In this document: piece by piece, positions 36,605-45,639 of the stretch
Layout: each line of letters starts with the position of its first letter
Numbering within the stretch: position 1 is the first letter of the stretch
Assembly: GCF_038592905.1 (NCBI RefSeq)
Contig: NZ_CP151943.1
Location: 2,717,001-2,781,000 of the forward strand
Length of the DNA stretch: 64,000 bases
Direction of reading: 5' to 3'
DNA from: Neobacillus sp. FSL H8-0543
Lineage (GTDB): Bacteria; Bacillota; Bacilli; Bacillales; Cytobacillaceae
The notes under the pieces: model-generated
Told to the model about the DNA's origin: nothing
Seen by the model: the letters and a program-made list of their open reading frames with translations, nothing else
Database searches by the model: none
Made by a program: the position numbers and the translations under genes

Positions 36605-37876
36605 ATGAGCGGCTATAACGCAGTATCAGCAAAAAATACGGAAAATGCTCCAAACGGTAACGGTCTATATTCACAAACGGTAGCTTTCTCTCATTACAAT
36701 CATCTTTCAGCTCAATTACCTATCGAACCCAAAACTGGTAAATTGGTAGCTGGTGGTATAAAAGAGCAAGCTGAACAGTGCTTTAAAAATATCAAGGCAA
36801 TTGTAGACAGCATCGATCATGTTATGAGCGATATTGTTAGAATCACGGTATTTGTTAAGGATATCAAAGATATTGACGCTGTAGACGAAGTTTATAAAAC
36901 ATTCTTCCCAACCTATGTTCCTTCACGGACAACCGTTGCAGTTGCAGCTTTGCCTATGGATGCTTTGGTGCAAATTGAAGCAGTTGTTTCACACGGTGAA
37001 GGTACAATTCCAAACGCACCACAAGCAGGCGACCTTATAAAGCTTACAAATAACACGGCAAATGCACCAACAAGTCCTCTATCTACACAAACCGTGTCTT
37101 TCTCTCATTACAATAATCTTTCAGCTCAATTACCTATCGATCCGAAAACTGGTAGATTGGTAGCTGGCGGTGTAAAAGAGCAGGCTGGACAGTGCTTGAA
37201 AAATATCAAGGCAATTTTAGAAAGTATTGACGTTCCTTTTGACGATATTGTTAAAATTAATATCTTTCTTAAAAACCTTTCGGATACTGAAGCAGTAAAT
37301 GAAGTTTATACAACATTTTTCCCAGACTCGGCTATTGCCAGGGCTGTAGCCTATGTCCCTGCGCGGACAACAGTTGCAGCTTCAGCTTTACCTATGGATG
37401 CTTTGGTACAAATTGAAGCAGTGGTGTCACACGGAGATGGTACACCCCCACAAGCTGTTGAAGACAGACATGGAATCGTTATATGGGCAAACAACACTGA
37501 AAATGCACCAAAGAGTTCTCTATCTACACAAACTGTAGCGTTCTCTCATTACAATAACCTTTCAGCTCAATTACCGTTGGATCCAAAAACTGGTGAATTG
37601 GTAGCTGGCGGTGTAAAAGAGCAGGCTGATCAGTGCTTGAAAAATATTAAGGCAATTGTAGAAAGTATCGACCACGTTATGGACGATGTGGTTAAAGTAA
37701 ATATCTTCCTTAAAAATATCGCGGATATTGATGCTGTAGACGAAGTTTACAAAACATTCTTCCCAGGCGGTGTTCCTGCACGAAGAACAGTTGGCGTATC
37801 AGCTTTACCTGAAGATGCTTTAATCCAAATAGATGCAGTTGTATCAAATGCTGAAGGAACACCTCCAAAAGCATAA
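36605..37876 (+). CDS. Triple-domain RidA/YjgF-family protein
   Basis: 423 residues made of three tandem RidA domains (about 1-140, 141-288, 289-423) that are very alike also at DNA level. Each has SHYN(H/N)LSAQLP, KTG.LVAGG.KEQA.QC.KNI, and the P(S/A)R(T/R)TV segment with the Arg equivalent to E. coli RidA Arg105, then ALP.DAL.QI.AVVS. RidA hydrolyses reactive enamines/imines and normally works as a homotrimer with active sites between subunits, so this chain could be a covalent trimer. Domain 2 has an extra eight or so residues before VPARTTV. Start ATG 36605 behind AAAGGGG. Confidence 0.88.
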   Translation: MSGYNAVSAKNTENAPNGNGLYSQTVAFSHYNHLSAQLPIEPKTGKLVAGGIKEQAEQCFKNIKAIVDSIDHVMSDIVRITVFVKDIKDIDAVDEVYKTFFPTYVPSRTTVAVAALPMDALVQIEAVVSHGEGTIPNAPQAGDLIKLTNNTANAPTSPLSTQTVSFSHYNNLSAQLPIDPKTGRLVAGGVKEQAGQCLKNIKAILESIDVPFDDIVKINIFLKNLSDTEAVNEVYTTFFPDSAIARAVAYVPARTTVAASALPMDALVQIEAVVSHGDGTPPQAVEDRHGIVIWANNTENAPKSSLSTQTVAFSHYNNLSAQLPLDPKTGELVAGGVKEQADQCLKNIKAIVESIDHVMDDVVKVNIFLKNIADIDAVDEVYKTFFPGGVPARRTVGVSALPEDALIQIDAVVSNAEGTPPKA

Positions 37877-38581
37877 CAGGCATTTGTTTGTAAATACAGG
37901 AACTATCAACGTTACTTGTTAATGCCGATGGTGAATGCGGAATCGTATATCCTAGTCATAAAAAGAGGCTGTCTCAAATGAAAATTGGGACAGCCTCCTT
38001 CTTTTAACAACATAGATGAAAAAGCATCGAGATTTTAGCCGATTATGGCAGAAATCTTGATGCTTTTTTAGTTTCCGGGCTTGACAAAAAAACTGGGTTA
38101 GCTTGCGAATTTTATTGGGCATAATTTTTACTAACTGGTAAATTTGTAGCGGCAATACAAGGTGCCGAACAGAAATGGTGCCCGTTCCGATCTTAAAAGA
38201 GCGGAGGATAGGACTCTGAAAAAGTAGATCATTATAATCCGTTTTAATGAAAATTCTCTTCCGCCAAGGAACCAGTGAGTCTTTACGACATCAGTTTTGT
38301 CTACTCAAGGCATGTTGAGTATGTAACCAACGGTGACAAACTAAATGTTGCAAATGCTAACATTTTGCTAACGCAATCCAGTGAAAATGGATAAAACACT
38401 ATTATCGATACATCAGAAATTCAAGTCACACTTAAACCTTGGATTTGGTATGATCGATGTGTTGGTTATTGTATTATCAGAAAGTAGCGTAAAACCCCTA
38501 ACTTTAGGTATGGGGATACTCATGAATAATAGAACGACTGCCTCAATAAATATTCATATTATAAAAATTAAGGAGAATTAC
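37877..38581. other. 700-bp gap with terminator and decayed repeats
   Basis: Holds the terminator at 37963, a second hairpin pair (AAAGCATCGAGATTT / AAATCTTGATGCTTT, 38018-38067), and the motif GCTAACATTTTGCTAAC at about 38358. The sequence around 37963-38150 resembles the end of an IS1182/IS4-type element but I see no transposase. A short piece near 38132 resembles the TGKLVAGG coding stretch of the RidA gene. Confidence 0.4.
37963..38006 (+). terminator. Terminator downstream of the RidA gene
   Basis: AGAGGCTGTCTCAA / TTGGGACAGCCTC hairpin followed by CTTCTTTT. Confidence 0.75.
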
Positions 38582-39151
38582 ATGGCCTGGAGCAAATTGA
38601 AGCAAAATCTGGAGAGTTTTCTCTGTCCTGCATTATATGGAAGGGTAGAATACCGTGCAACCAGCTACCGTTATTTACCTGATAAAGCAGGACTTTGTTA
38701 TATTGCGGTGGATAAAAAGAATGTACTCAATATGAGTGATATAACTACCTCAATCAGATGGTATCAGACGGAGCTAGAAATTAAGAATGATTCAGATATC
38801 CAAATTCCTATCGGCAATGAGGAAATTGAAGCGGTAAGAAAAGAAACCAAGGGGTTAGTTCCGGAGGATCGTCTACAAGTAATTGCAAGGGGTAGAAAAT
38901 TATCAGAATATGCAAAGGAGCTTTTGTCAGCGCAGTCATCATTAAGTAAATCAAATTTTATCGTTGTTGCTAATAAATTTTTATCCACTTCTATAGAGGA
39001 AAGCATAGAGAGCAATGATATTCTATTGAATATTCTAGCTTTGGTGGATAGACGGGTTGGAAAAAAACGAATTTTAAACATGACCGAGAAGATGAAGTTA
39101 AAGCATCCAATTGTTCAGTATTTTTATGAACTACGGCTTAGTACGTTATGA
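38582..39151 (+). CDS. Conserved hypothetical protein (SF0329-like)
   Basis: 189 residues from ATG 38582 with AAGGAG upstream; the longer upstream frame has no ribosome site. MAWSKLKQNLESFLCPALYG, RVEYRATSYRYLPDKAGLCY and IAVDKKNVLNMSD resemble proteins annotated as SF0329 family, as I recall. C-terminal half is helical (SIEESIESNDILLNILALVD). No biochemical function known. Closed by a family terminator. Confidence 0.7.
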   Translation: MAWSKLKQNLESFLCPALYGRVEYRATSYRYLPDKAGLCYIAVDKKNVLNMSDITTSIRWYQTELEIKNDSDIQIPIGNEEIEAVRKETKGLVPEDRLQVIARGRKLSEYAKELLSAQSSLSKSNFIVVANKFLSTSIEESIESNDILLNILALVDRRVGKKRILNMTEKMKLKHPIVQYFYELRLSTL

Positions 39152-39196
39152 TAATAAATAACTCATCACCTGAACATCTGTTGCTACTAGTTTAAC

Positions 39197-39245
39197 AGAG
39201 GCTTCTCATGAGTTCGGCTAACTTTTGAGAGGCCTCTTTTTTCAT
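39197..39245 (+). terminator. Family terminator copy 2
   Basis: AGAGGCTTCTCATGAGTT ... AACTTTTGAGAGGCCTCT hairpin, T6 tail and then CATTTCTT, the same tail as copy 1. Confidence 0.8.
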
Positions 39246-39303
39246 TTCTTACATTCTAATTTTTATATCCGAATTTTTAAGAGAGATTACTGAATTAGCG
39301 ATA

Positions 39304-39849
39304 TTATTTATACAATGTATTTTCCTTTTTTAAGTTAGTGACTTTTCTTGTGAGCGGGATTGCCAAAGTGAGAAAGAAGGATCCAATGATTATTAATATA
39401 ATGTTTAGTATTAAGTCAAACTGACTGATGTTCCCAAAGAAAAAGTTTTGAGAGAGACCTGACGCGATAAATATTAACGCTAACATATACCATATAAAAT
39501 TGATTCTTTTATAATGCTCTATTTGTGAATCGATATCCGAATAAATTTCAAATTCACCTAAAGAAGAATCTCTTCTAAAATAGTGCCATCTCTTGGACGA
39601 CGCAATCTGTTCCACTTTTAACTCCTGCAATAATTTCAAATAGGAGTCCTTTTCATTTTGATAAATTTCCTGTTTAAGAAATTCTATTCTATAAATATAG
39701 TTACCAGGCTCGCATGGTTCAAATATATAATATCCGTTAGAAATGTCTCTAAGTGCATAGCCGTTTTTACACATATTGTTTAACCAATTCTCTTCTTTAT
39801 CTAAATTAATAAAGAGATTTTTAAAGATACTTCTTTTCACTTTTTTCAT
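39304..39849 (-). CDS. DUF2812 membrane protein
   Basis: 181 residues from ATG 39849 (GGAGG seven bases upstream). N-terminal cytoplasmic DUF2812 domain (NLDKEENWLNNMCKNGYALR, YIFEPCEPGNYIYRIEFL, SSKRWHYFRR) and two C-terminal membrane helices. It overlaps the padR 3' end, the usual PadR-DUF2812 pairing, where the pair often controls an envelope-stress or transporter function; here no transporter is adjacent. Confidence 0.82.
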   Translation of the reverse strand: MKKVKRSIFKNLFINLDKEENWLNNMCKNGYALRDISNGYYIFEPCEPGNYIYRIEFLKQEIYQNEKDSYLKLLQELKVEQIASSKRWHYFRRDSSLGEFEIYSDIDSQIEHYKRINFIWYMLALIFIASGLSQNFFFGNISQFDLILNIILIIIGSFFLTLAIPLTRKVTNLKKENTLYK

Positions 39850-40186
39850 CATTTTGCCTCCCTCCAGTAATCTCTATTCCGTTTTGATACAGCTCCTTCA
39901 GTCTTACAATTTCAGATTCAAGCACTCGGTTTCCAGTATCGGTAATCACATATACCTTTTTTCTTGCTGCTATGTCAGTATTATGTAGTTTAATCCAGTC
40001 TTTATCTAAGAGGGCTTTAATTGCACCGTAAAGTGTACCGGGAGCTAAAGTTAAACGATCGTTGCTTATCTTTTTTATAAATTGCATGATACCATAGCCA
40101 TGCTGAGGTGTAATGAGAGATAGTAGTATATAGTAAGTTGATTCTGATAAAGCTGTGTGGTTATTACTTTCTGAAATTTGAACCAC
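39821..40186 (-). CDS. PadR-family transcriptional regulator
   Basis: 121 residues. Winged helix: ALSESTYYILLSLITPQHGYGIMQFI, LAPGTLYGAIKALLDKDWIKL, then a short dimerisation helix. Its promoter region holds repeated ATCG/CGAT palindromes (40212-40268), so it probably represses its own operon with the DUF2812 gene. Confidence 0.88.
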   Translation of the reverse strand: MVQISESNNHTALSESTYYILLSLITPQHGYGIMQFIKKISNDRLTLAPGTLYGAIKALLDKDWIKLHNTDIAARKKVYVITDTGNRVLESEIVRLKELYQNGIEITGGRQNDEKSEKKYL

Positions 40187-40211
40187 CTCCGAAACGTTAT
40201 TGTATATCCCT

Positions 40212-40268
40212 TTACGATATATCGCCGAACGATATATCGTAATTTAATTATATCGTGTGACGATATAA
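40212..40268. promoter_or_regulatory. PadR operator cluster
   Basis: ACGATATATCG, 4 bases, ACGATATATCGT, then TATATCGT, 3 bases, ACGATATA. Repeated inverted half-sites directly upstream of padR. Confidence 0.75.
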
Positions 40269-40300
40269 CTGTCTACAGAAAAATAACAGTGAATATTAAT

Positions 40301-40346
40301 AGAGTCTTTTCACAAGTGGAATAAACTTGTGAGAGGCTTCTTTTGT
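40301..40346 (+). terminator. Family terminator copy 3
   Basis: AGAGTCTTTTCACAAGT ... ACTTGTGAGAGGCTTCTTTT. No plus-strand gene ends just before it. Confidence 0.6.
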
Positions 40347-40548
40347 GTTTCCCTTTTATCAAACGAATTATTATATATTGGCTTTCGAAGTAGTCAAAAC
40401 GGATAAACCTCAGTTAATCAATCAGGTAAGTTTGAAATAATATGAAGGATTAGATATACTTAAATAGTAAGATAATTTTAATAATTCTTAGACACTTCTA
40501 TAAAAATAAAAGTCTAAGAGTCAAAATGATTTGGAAGGTGGAAGTAAA

Positions 40549-41142
40549 ATGAATACGCTAGTAGCACAAGAAAGAAAAGATTCTAAAAAATCTACATTGA
40601 AAACATTGAGAAATGATGGAGAAATCCCTGCAGTTGTTTATGGAAGGGATATTAATACTGAATCAATTTTTATTAACAACTCAGATTTACTAAAAGTGAT
40701 AAAGAGCGTTGGTAGAAATGGTATTATATCTCTAAATCTTAATGAAAAATCAGAAAATGTTATTTTAAGAGATTACCAAAATGACCCTGTAACCAGGGAT
40801 TTACTTCATGTGGATTTTCTTCAAGTTGATAAGCACACTGAAATTGATACAAAAGTTAGTGTATTTATAAAAGGAACGTCTAATGGTGAGAAAGCTGGAG
40901 GAGTTGCTAAACAATTTCTTCACGAATTGGATATAACAGCAAAAGCGAATGATATTCCTGATAGTATTGAAATTGATATCACTAATTTTGAAATCGGTCA
41001 TACTGTTCAAGTAGCAGAAATTAAAAAAGATTATAGTAACTGTACGTTCCATCATGAGGATGAAGAAACAATAGTGATGATCGATTATGTGAAACTTGTA
41101 ACAGAGGAAGATATTAGTAATCTTGAAGTTTCGGGAGTTTAG
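40549..41142 (+). CDS. ctc: Ribosomal protein L25/TL5-type (general stress protein Ctc)
   Basis: 197 residues. N-terminal L25 domain (LVAQERKDSKKSTLKTLRND, GEIPAVVYGRDI) that binds 5S rRNA, and a C-terminal TL5 beta domain (VDFLQVDKHTEIDTKVSVFI). Start ATG 40549 behind GGAAGGTGGAAG. In B. subtilis ctc lies beside spoVC/pth; here it is alone in an accessory region, so it may be a second copy. Confidence 0.85.
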   Translation: MNTLVAQERKDSKKSTLKTLRNDGEIPAVVYGRDINTESIFINNSDLLKVIKSVGRNGIISLNLNEKSENVILRDYQNDPVTRDLLHVDFLQVDKHTEIDTKVSVFIKGTSNGEKAGGVAKQFLHELDITAKANDIPDSIEIDITNFEIGHTVQVAEIKKDYSNCTFHHEDEETIVMIDYVKLVTEEDISNLEVSGV

Positions 41143-41187
41143 TCCTGATACGCATGCCTAAAACTTACTTTTTATCATTATAGAGCA

Positions 41188-41230
41188 AGGCTTCTCATTA
41201 GTTAACCAAACTAATGAGAAGCCTTTTTTG
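41188..41230 (+). terminator. Family terminator copy 4 (after ctc)
   Basis: AAGGCTTCTCATTAGTT / AACTAATGAGAAGCCTT hairpin, perfectly paired, T6 tail. Confidence 0.88.
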
Positions 41231-41379
41231 TTTTTCTGTATACTATTAGCAATAACAGTCACCTCTACTAATATATCGATTGTAGTCAAACTTACTATCA
41301 TTCATTTAATAAATTTTGAAACATTCCCCATAACCTATTCGTGTAAGGGGGAGAAATCGTGCAATAGGGGGAAAGCTTC

Positions 41380-42255
41380 ATGTCTACAATCAAAATAAAG
41401 GGATTAAGTAAATCATATAGAAAGATTCAAGTTTTAAAAGATGTTGACCTTCAAATAGATACAGGGTTATTTGGTCTGCTTGGACCGAATGGTGCAGGTA
41501 AGACGACGTTAATGAAAGTATTAAGTACGACTCTACCTTGGAATGATGGACAAGTAACGATATATGATTATGATCTCTTAAAAGAAGGGGACAAGGTTCG
41601 AGAAGTCCTTGGTTATTTACCACAGCATTTTCATGCACCTCCTCAATTTACGGGAAGAGAGTTTTTACATTATGTAGGTTCAATGAAAGGAGTTATTGAT
41701 AAAGGGGAGAGAACAGAGCAAGTAGAAAGGCTATTAGAAGAGGTTAATCTAAAACCACAAGCCAATAAAAAAGTTAAAAGGTATTCAGGCGGCATGAAAA
41801 GACGACTTGGAATTGCACAGGCGCTCCTCGGAAACCCCAAGTTAATTATTCTTGATGAACCGACAGCTGGGCTTGATCCATCCGAACGAATCAGGTTCCG
41901 AAATATAATTGAAAAGTTGAGTAAGAAATATACGATTATTTTATCCACACATATTATTAGTGATATTGAATCGAGCTGTGAAAAGGTAGCGGTATTAAAC
42001 AATGGTGAGGTGCTTTTTCAAGGAACGACCGAAGCGTTAGCTAAACAAGCAGTAAATTTTGTCTGGGAATTATCCGTACCCTATTCTGAATATGACAATG
42101 TAGAAAAGGAATATGCCATTATTTCTAGTAGAAGAGAAAATAACAATGCAGTTTTTCGAATAATAGCAAAAAAATCCCCGGATGAACGTGCGATAGCGGT
42201 GCAGCCAACGATTGAAGATGGGTATATGACCGTTATCAACGGGGTGATTAAATGA
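41380..42255 (+). CDS. ABC transporter ATP-binding protein
   Basis: 291 residues. Walker A GPNGAGKTT, Q loop LPQHF, signature YSGGMKRRLGIAQ, Walker B LIILDEPTAGLD and H-loop STHIISD, then an about 80-residue C-terminal domain. First gene of a six-gene, fully overlapping operon; stop overlaps the permease start (ATGA). Confidence 0.92.
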   Translation: MSTIKIKGLSKSYRKIQVLKDVDLQIDTGLFGLLGPNGAGKTTLMKVLSTTLPWNDGQVTIYDYDLLKEGDKVREVLGYLPQHFHAPPQFTGREFLHYVGSMKGVIDKGERTEQVERLLEEVNLKPQANKKVKRYSGGMKRRLGIAQALLGNPKLIILDEPTAGLDPSERIRFRNIIEKLSKKYTIILSTHIISDIESSCEKVAVLNNGEVLFQGTTEALAKQAVNFVWELSVPYSEYDNVEKEYAIISSRRENNNAVFRIIAKKSPDERAIAVQPTIEDGYMTVINGVIK

Positions 42256-44387
42256 GTATGTTGAAGATGATTTTTCGCACAGAGTGTTTATTGTTATTAC
42301 GTAATCAGTTTTTAGCAGTCCCGCTCATTATTAATGCGCTCTGTTGGGGATACATCGTAATATCTTATGAGATACAAACGATTCATTTTCAAGAGCGGGC
42401 GGGTGCTTTTTATAGTGGCTTTATTTGGATGTTGCTGCTGAATCTATTAATTGTGGGCTTGTTTTCTGTTTATATGGCGGGCAAAGATCGAGAAAGTGAA
42501 TTTGAATATTTAGTCGTGACCTATCAAGTAAAAAATGTTGAATGGATCGCGGGGAAATGGTTGGTCACACAATTGTATGGTCTTTGTATTACGCTCATTA
42601 CTTTACTTGTTCAAGCCGTTTGGTTTGTGAGTGGGAAAATGGCTTTTGGTGATGTAGCTAAAAACGTCTTCTATGCATTTATTCAAATGGAAGGTGCATT
42701 CTTTTTACTGATTTCGCTTGGTTTTTTGTTTGGAGTCTTAATGAAGAATATTTTTGCTTATGTCTTAATTCCTGCTATTTTAGTGCTGACTTTAGGTCTT
42801 CCCTTTGATTACACTGGAGTTGCATTGTCGTTCGATAATCCAAGGCTTCACTTATTGACACCATTCGATTATATGTTTATTGAATCTCCTTATGAGGGGC
42901 TATGGGGGATTGATCGGGTATTCTGGGGTACTGTATTGCATCAAACGGCTGTTTTGTTGCTTGGAATTGTTGTTATTCTCGTAGCGCTCTTGGTCTTCCG
43001 TTCTAATCGCAGGATACAAAGGGAGAAGAAGATGGTTCCTATTTTGCTTGTCATCCTGATCATCCCGACAATTTTATTAAGTGGAATTCGCTATGTACAA
43101 TATAATCAGGCTCTCGAACAGTTCGTTACTACTGGACAACAGTATGTAAAGGGGTTTGAAGGAGATAATCAAGATGATTATTATAAGTGGATGAATTCCT
43201 ATTATGATTCCTATCTCGACCATACTAAATATGACTTTGCTATGGAGCGTACAGATTTAACTGTTCAACTCCAGTCTGATAATCAAATCAATGTTACGAG
43301 TAGCCTGACGATTAAGCATAACGGGAATGAACCAGCTAAAGAGGTATACCTGACATTGTTTCATGGACTTCAAGTGACGGAATGTGCAAGTGAATCTGAG
43401 ATTACATGTACATACGATAAGGATGTTGTTACTGTTCATTTTGAAGATATGATTGAACCAAAAGAAGAGTTCACCATAAATTTGAGTTATCATGGAAGTA
43501 TTTTACAATACCGTGATGATGGTTATGTGGAGCATTCCTTTATTGGAAAAAATCGAGTGTACCTTCCAAAAGAAGCGGGTTGGTATCCACTTATTGGGGA
43601 CCGCCAACTGGTCATTGCACGGGAGCATAATCAGAATTATGTTCAATTTGAACAAAGGAATGGAAGACTTGTAGAAGATTTTCCTACCGAATTCACCGTA
43701 GAAGTTTTGAATGAAAATAGCGGAATTCCGCTTGCGTTAACGATTCCAGAAGTAAAAACCGGTGTCTATCAAGGAACGTCTCAATATGGCTTGTCATTAG
43801 TTGGTGGGAATATAAAAGAACTAATGGTTGATGGAATTCGAGTCGTTGGACATCCTGATGTGCTAAATGGCACCAAAGAAACAATTAAAGAATACCAAAA
43901 AACGTGGAATTTTATTGAAAATTGGCTGGAAGTTCCGATGACGCCAGAAGTAATTTATATTTTGAATGATGATCATTATTACCTTGCCAAAAATACGCCC
44001 AGTCAGGAATTTCTTATATGGGGAGCTGATAATCTGGGAGATACAAGGGATTCAGTTATTTCCTATGAGGTAGTTGAGTATCTTACAGCTGATTATTCCA
44101 CGTCGGATTATGATGATTTCAGTTTGTTGGAAAAATCAATGGAATGGGCGATACTTAGTGATTTGCATGATGAGATTGGCTTTAAGGACTGGTATTTATC
44201 TACATGGGGGTCCGCAGTAGAAGAAACGGGGCTCGTAGATTTATTAAATGAGTATGAAGGGGAAGGTACTGTCAAGTTTAATGAAGTAGTTAAATTTCTT
44301 TATAAACAATACGAACAGCTAGAAGAAAAGCAGGAATTTGATATGGAAGCTGCATTGCAATTATACGAAGGAGAAACAAGCAATTGA
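42252..44387 (+). CDS. ABC-2-type permease with large peptidase-like ectodomain
   Basis: 711 residues. Six membrane segments in the first 260 residues (NQFLAVPLIINALCWGYIVI through VFWGTVLHQTAVLLLGIVVI), one more near 270-290, then about 420 residues outside. The outer part begins with a beta domain like the N-terminal domain of M1 aminopeptidases (LTVQLQSDNQINVTSSLTIK, VYLPKEAGWYPL). At the place where M1 enzymes have His-Glu-x-x-His it reads SVISYEVVEYLTAD, so no zinc site: a degenerate peptidase fold fused to a permease. Next gene overlaps (TTG in the stop). Confidence 0.8.
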   Translation: MSMLKMIFRTECLLLLRNQFLAVPLIINALCWGYIVISYEIQTIHFQERAGAFYSGFIWMLLLNLLIVGLFSVYMAGKDRESEFEYLVVTYQVKNVEWIAGKWLVTQLYGLCITLITLLVQAVWFVSGKMAFGDVAKNVFYAFIQMEGAFFLLISLGFLFGVLMKNIFAYVLIPAILVLTLGLPFDYTGVALSFDNPRLHLLTPFDYMFIESPYEGLWGIDRVFWGTVLHQTAVLLLGIVVILVALLVFRSNRRIQREKKMVPILLVILIIPTILLSGIRYVQYNQALEQFVTTGQQYVKGFEGDNQDDYYKWMNSYYDSYLDHTKYDFAMERTDLTVQLQSDNQINVTSSLTIKHNGNEPAKEVYLTLFHGLQVTECASESEITCTYDKDVVTVHFEDMIEPKEEFTINLSYHGSILQYRDDGYVEHSFIGKNRVYLPKEAGWYPLIGDRQLVIAREHNQNYVQFEQRNGRLVEDFPTEFTVEVLNENSGIPLALTIPEVKTGVYQGTSQYGLSLVGGNIKELMVDGIRVVGHPDVLNGTKETIKEYQKTWNFIENWLEVPMTPEVIYILNDDHYYLAKNTPSQEFLIWGADNLGDTRDSVISYEVVEYLTADYSTSDYDDFSLLEKSMEWAILSDLHDEIGFKDWYLSTWGSAVEETGLVDLLNEYEGEGTVKFNEVVKFLYKQYEQLEEKQEFDMEAALQLYEGETSN

Positions 44388-45067
44388 GCGGGTTTTTGAT
44401 TCGCCTTAAACTTTTTCTAAAGCTATGGTTAACATCGTTATTTGCGATGATGGTGATGTTACTTATTCCCGTTGCAGCATATGTAATTTATAGCTCGGGG
44501 TCCTATACAATTGAAGAGCTATCTAGCATAGTTTATGAGGAAGCGGCGCCAATTTGGTTTGTACTGATCTTGCAATGGTGCTTATCGATTGATTTTGATT
44601 CGAGGTTTTATATGCAAATCATGACCTACCCAATTGCTAGATGGAAGTTCCTGATGGAAAGGTTGCTAGTTTCAGTAGTTATTTTTACCGGTTTATTAAG
44701 TGTTGTTACGCTTATATTAACACCCTTTAATGGGAGTTTTGTGTGGCAAAGCTTAGCATTTACGATTCCGGTATACATCGCGGTTACTGGATTTGTAATC
44801 GCAGGTACGGTGATTGGCAATCATTCAGTTGGTGGTTTATTGGCAGGGCTACTTTTTTGGATGACCTTTGAATTTGGCGGCATGCTTTTAGGTGATTTAA
44901 ATGTGATTTTACTTAAATATGGCAGTGTGTATACATTTGTTAATAGCGAAACTGCTTTTTTTGCTGTTGCAAATCATTGGATTATTTACAATCGATTGTT
45001 TTATATGGGGATTGGCGTACTATTAACTGGACTAGCGATATTCCAATTTAACCGAAAAACAGCTTAA
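44384..45067 (+). CDS. ABC transporter membrane protein
   Basis: 227 residues, about six membrane segments (LTSLFAMMVMLLIPVAAYVI, LLVSVVIFTGLLSVVTLIL, and more). Starts with TTG 44384 overlapping the preceding stop. Together with the 711-residue protein it probably forms the membrane part for the first ATPase. No substrate motif. Confidence 0.75.
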   Translation: MSGFLIRLKLFLKLWLTSLFAMMVMLLIPVAAYVIYSSGSYTIEELSSIVYEEAAPIWFVLILQWCLSIDFDSRFYMQIMTYPIARWKFLMERLLVSVVIFTGLLSVVTLILTPFNGSFVWQSLAFTIPVYIAVTGFVIAGTVIGNHSVGGLLAGLLFWMTFEFGGMLLGDLNVILLKYGSVYTFVNSETAFFAVANHWIIYNRLFYMGIGVLLTGLAIFQFNRKTA

Positions 45068-45087
45068 CAATACGGAGGGAACACCTA

Positions 45088-45639
45088 ATGCAGGATGAAG
45101 AGTATATGCGCCAATTGTCATACGGCAATGACTCGGCATTAGATACACTTGTTTTCCAGTATCATAAACCTCTGTATGGGTATGTATACCGATTATTACA
45201 AGATGAAAATCTAGCTGAAGACATTGTTCAAGATACATTTATGAAAATTTATCAACAAGGGAAGAATGGCTTTGTTCCTGATTCCTTTAAACCGTGGATG
45301 TATAAAATCGCGACAAATGGTTGTAGAGATTATTGGCGGAAGGCTTCCACGAAAAGGGAGTATTTTACGGATGAAATTGTAGAAGGTACAGGCAAAATCC
45401 ATCATATTATCGACCGTCAGCTTGAACGTCAATGGATGATTGACGCTTTAGATCAATTAGCACCAGATTATCGAATGGTTCTTTATTTACGGTTTTATCA
45501 GGAATTAAAATATGCAGAAATTGCTTTGGCGTTAGAAATACCTTTGAACACGGTAAAAACTTGGATTTCAAGGGGTCTTAAACAACTTGAAGGAATCTTA
45601 CTAGAAGATGAGCGGAAAGGAGCGGGTGTAAATGAGTGA
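45088..45639 (+). CDS. ECF-type RNA polymerase sigma factor
   Basis: 183 residues. Sigma2 region (about 15-85: LVFQYHKPLYGYVYRLLQDE, AEDIVQDTFMKIYQQ) and sigma4 region (about 115-175: ALDQLAPDYRMVLYLRFYQE, LKYAEIALALEIPLNTVKTW). GGAGGGA seven bases before ATG 45088. It is embedded in the ABC operon and its stop overlaps the next gene, a membrane protein with a cytoplasmic N-terminus in the position of an anti-sigma factor. Confidence 0.88.
   Translation: MQDEEYMRQLSYGNDSALDTLVFQYHKPLYGYVYRLLQDENLAEDIVQDTFMKIYQQGKNGFVPDSFKPWMYKIATNGCRDYWRKASTKREYFTDEIVEGTGKIHHIIDRQLERQWMIDALDQLAPDYRMVLYLRFYQELKYAEIALALEIPLNTVKTWISRGLKQLEGILLEDERKGAGVNE

Noticed and set aside
37963-38155. IS1182-type insertion sequence
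   Set aside because: The hairpin and GAGGCTGTCTCAA end look IS-like, but no transposase or matching second end is visible.
38132-38180. Fourth RidA repeat remnant
   Set aside because: A short stretch resembles TGKLVAGG coding sequence but is too brief and broken to claim.
40430-40548. Sigma-B promoter for ctc
   Set aside because: GTTTGA and GGATTA are present near 40429-40452 but spacing (about 11) and the -10 do not fit GTTTAA-N12/15-GGGTAT.
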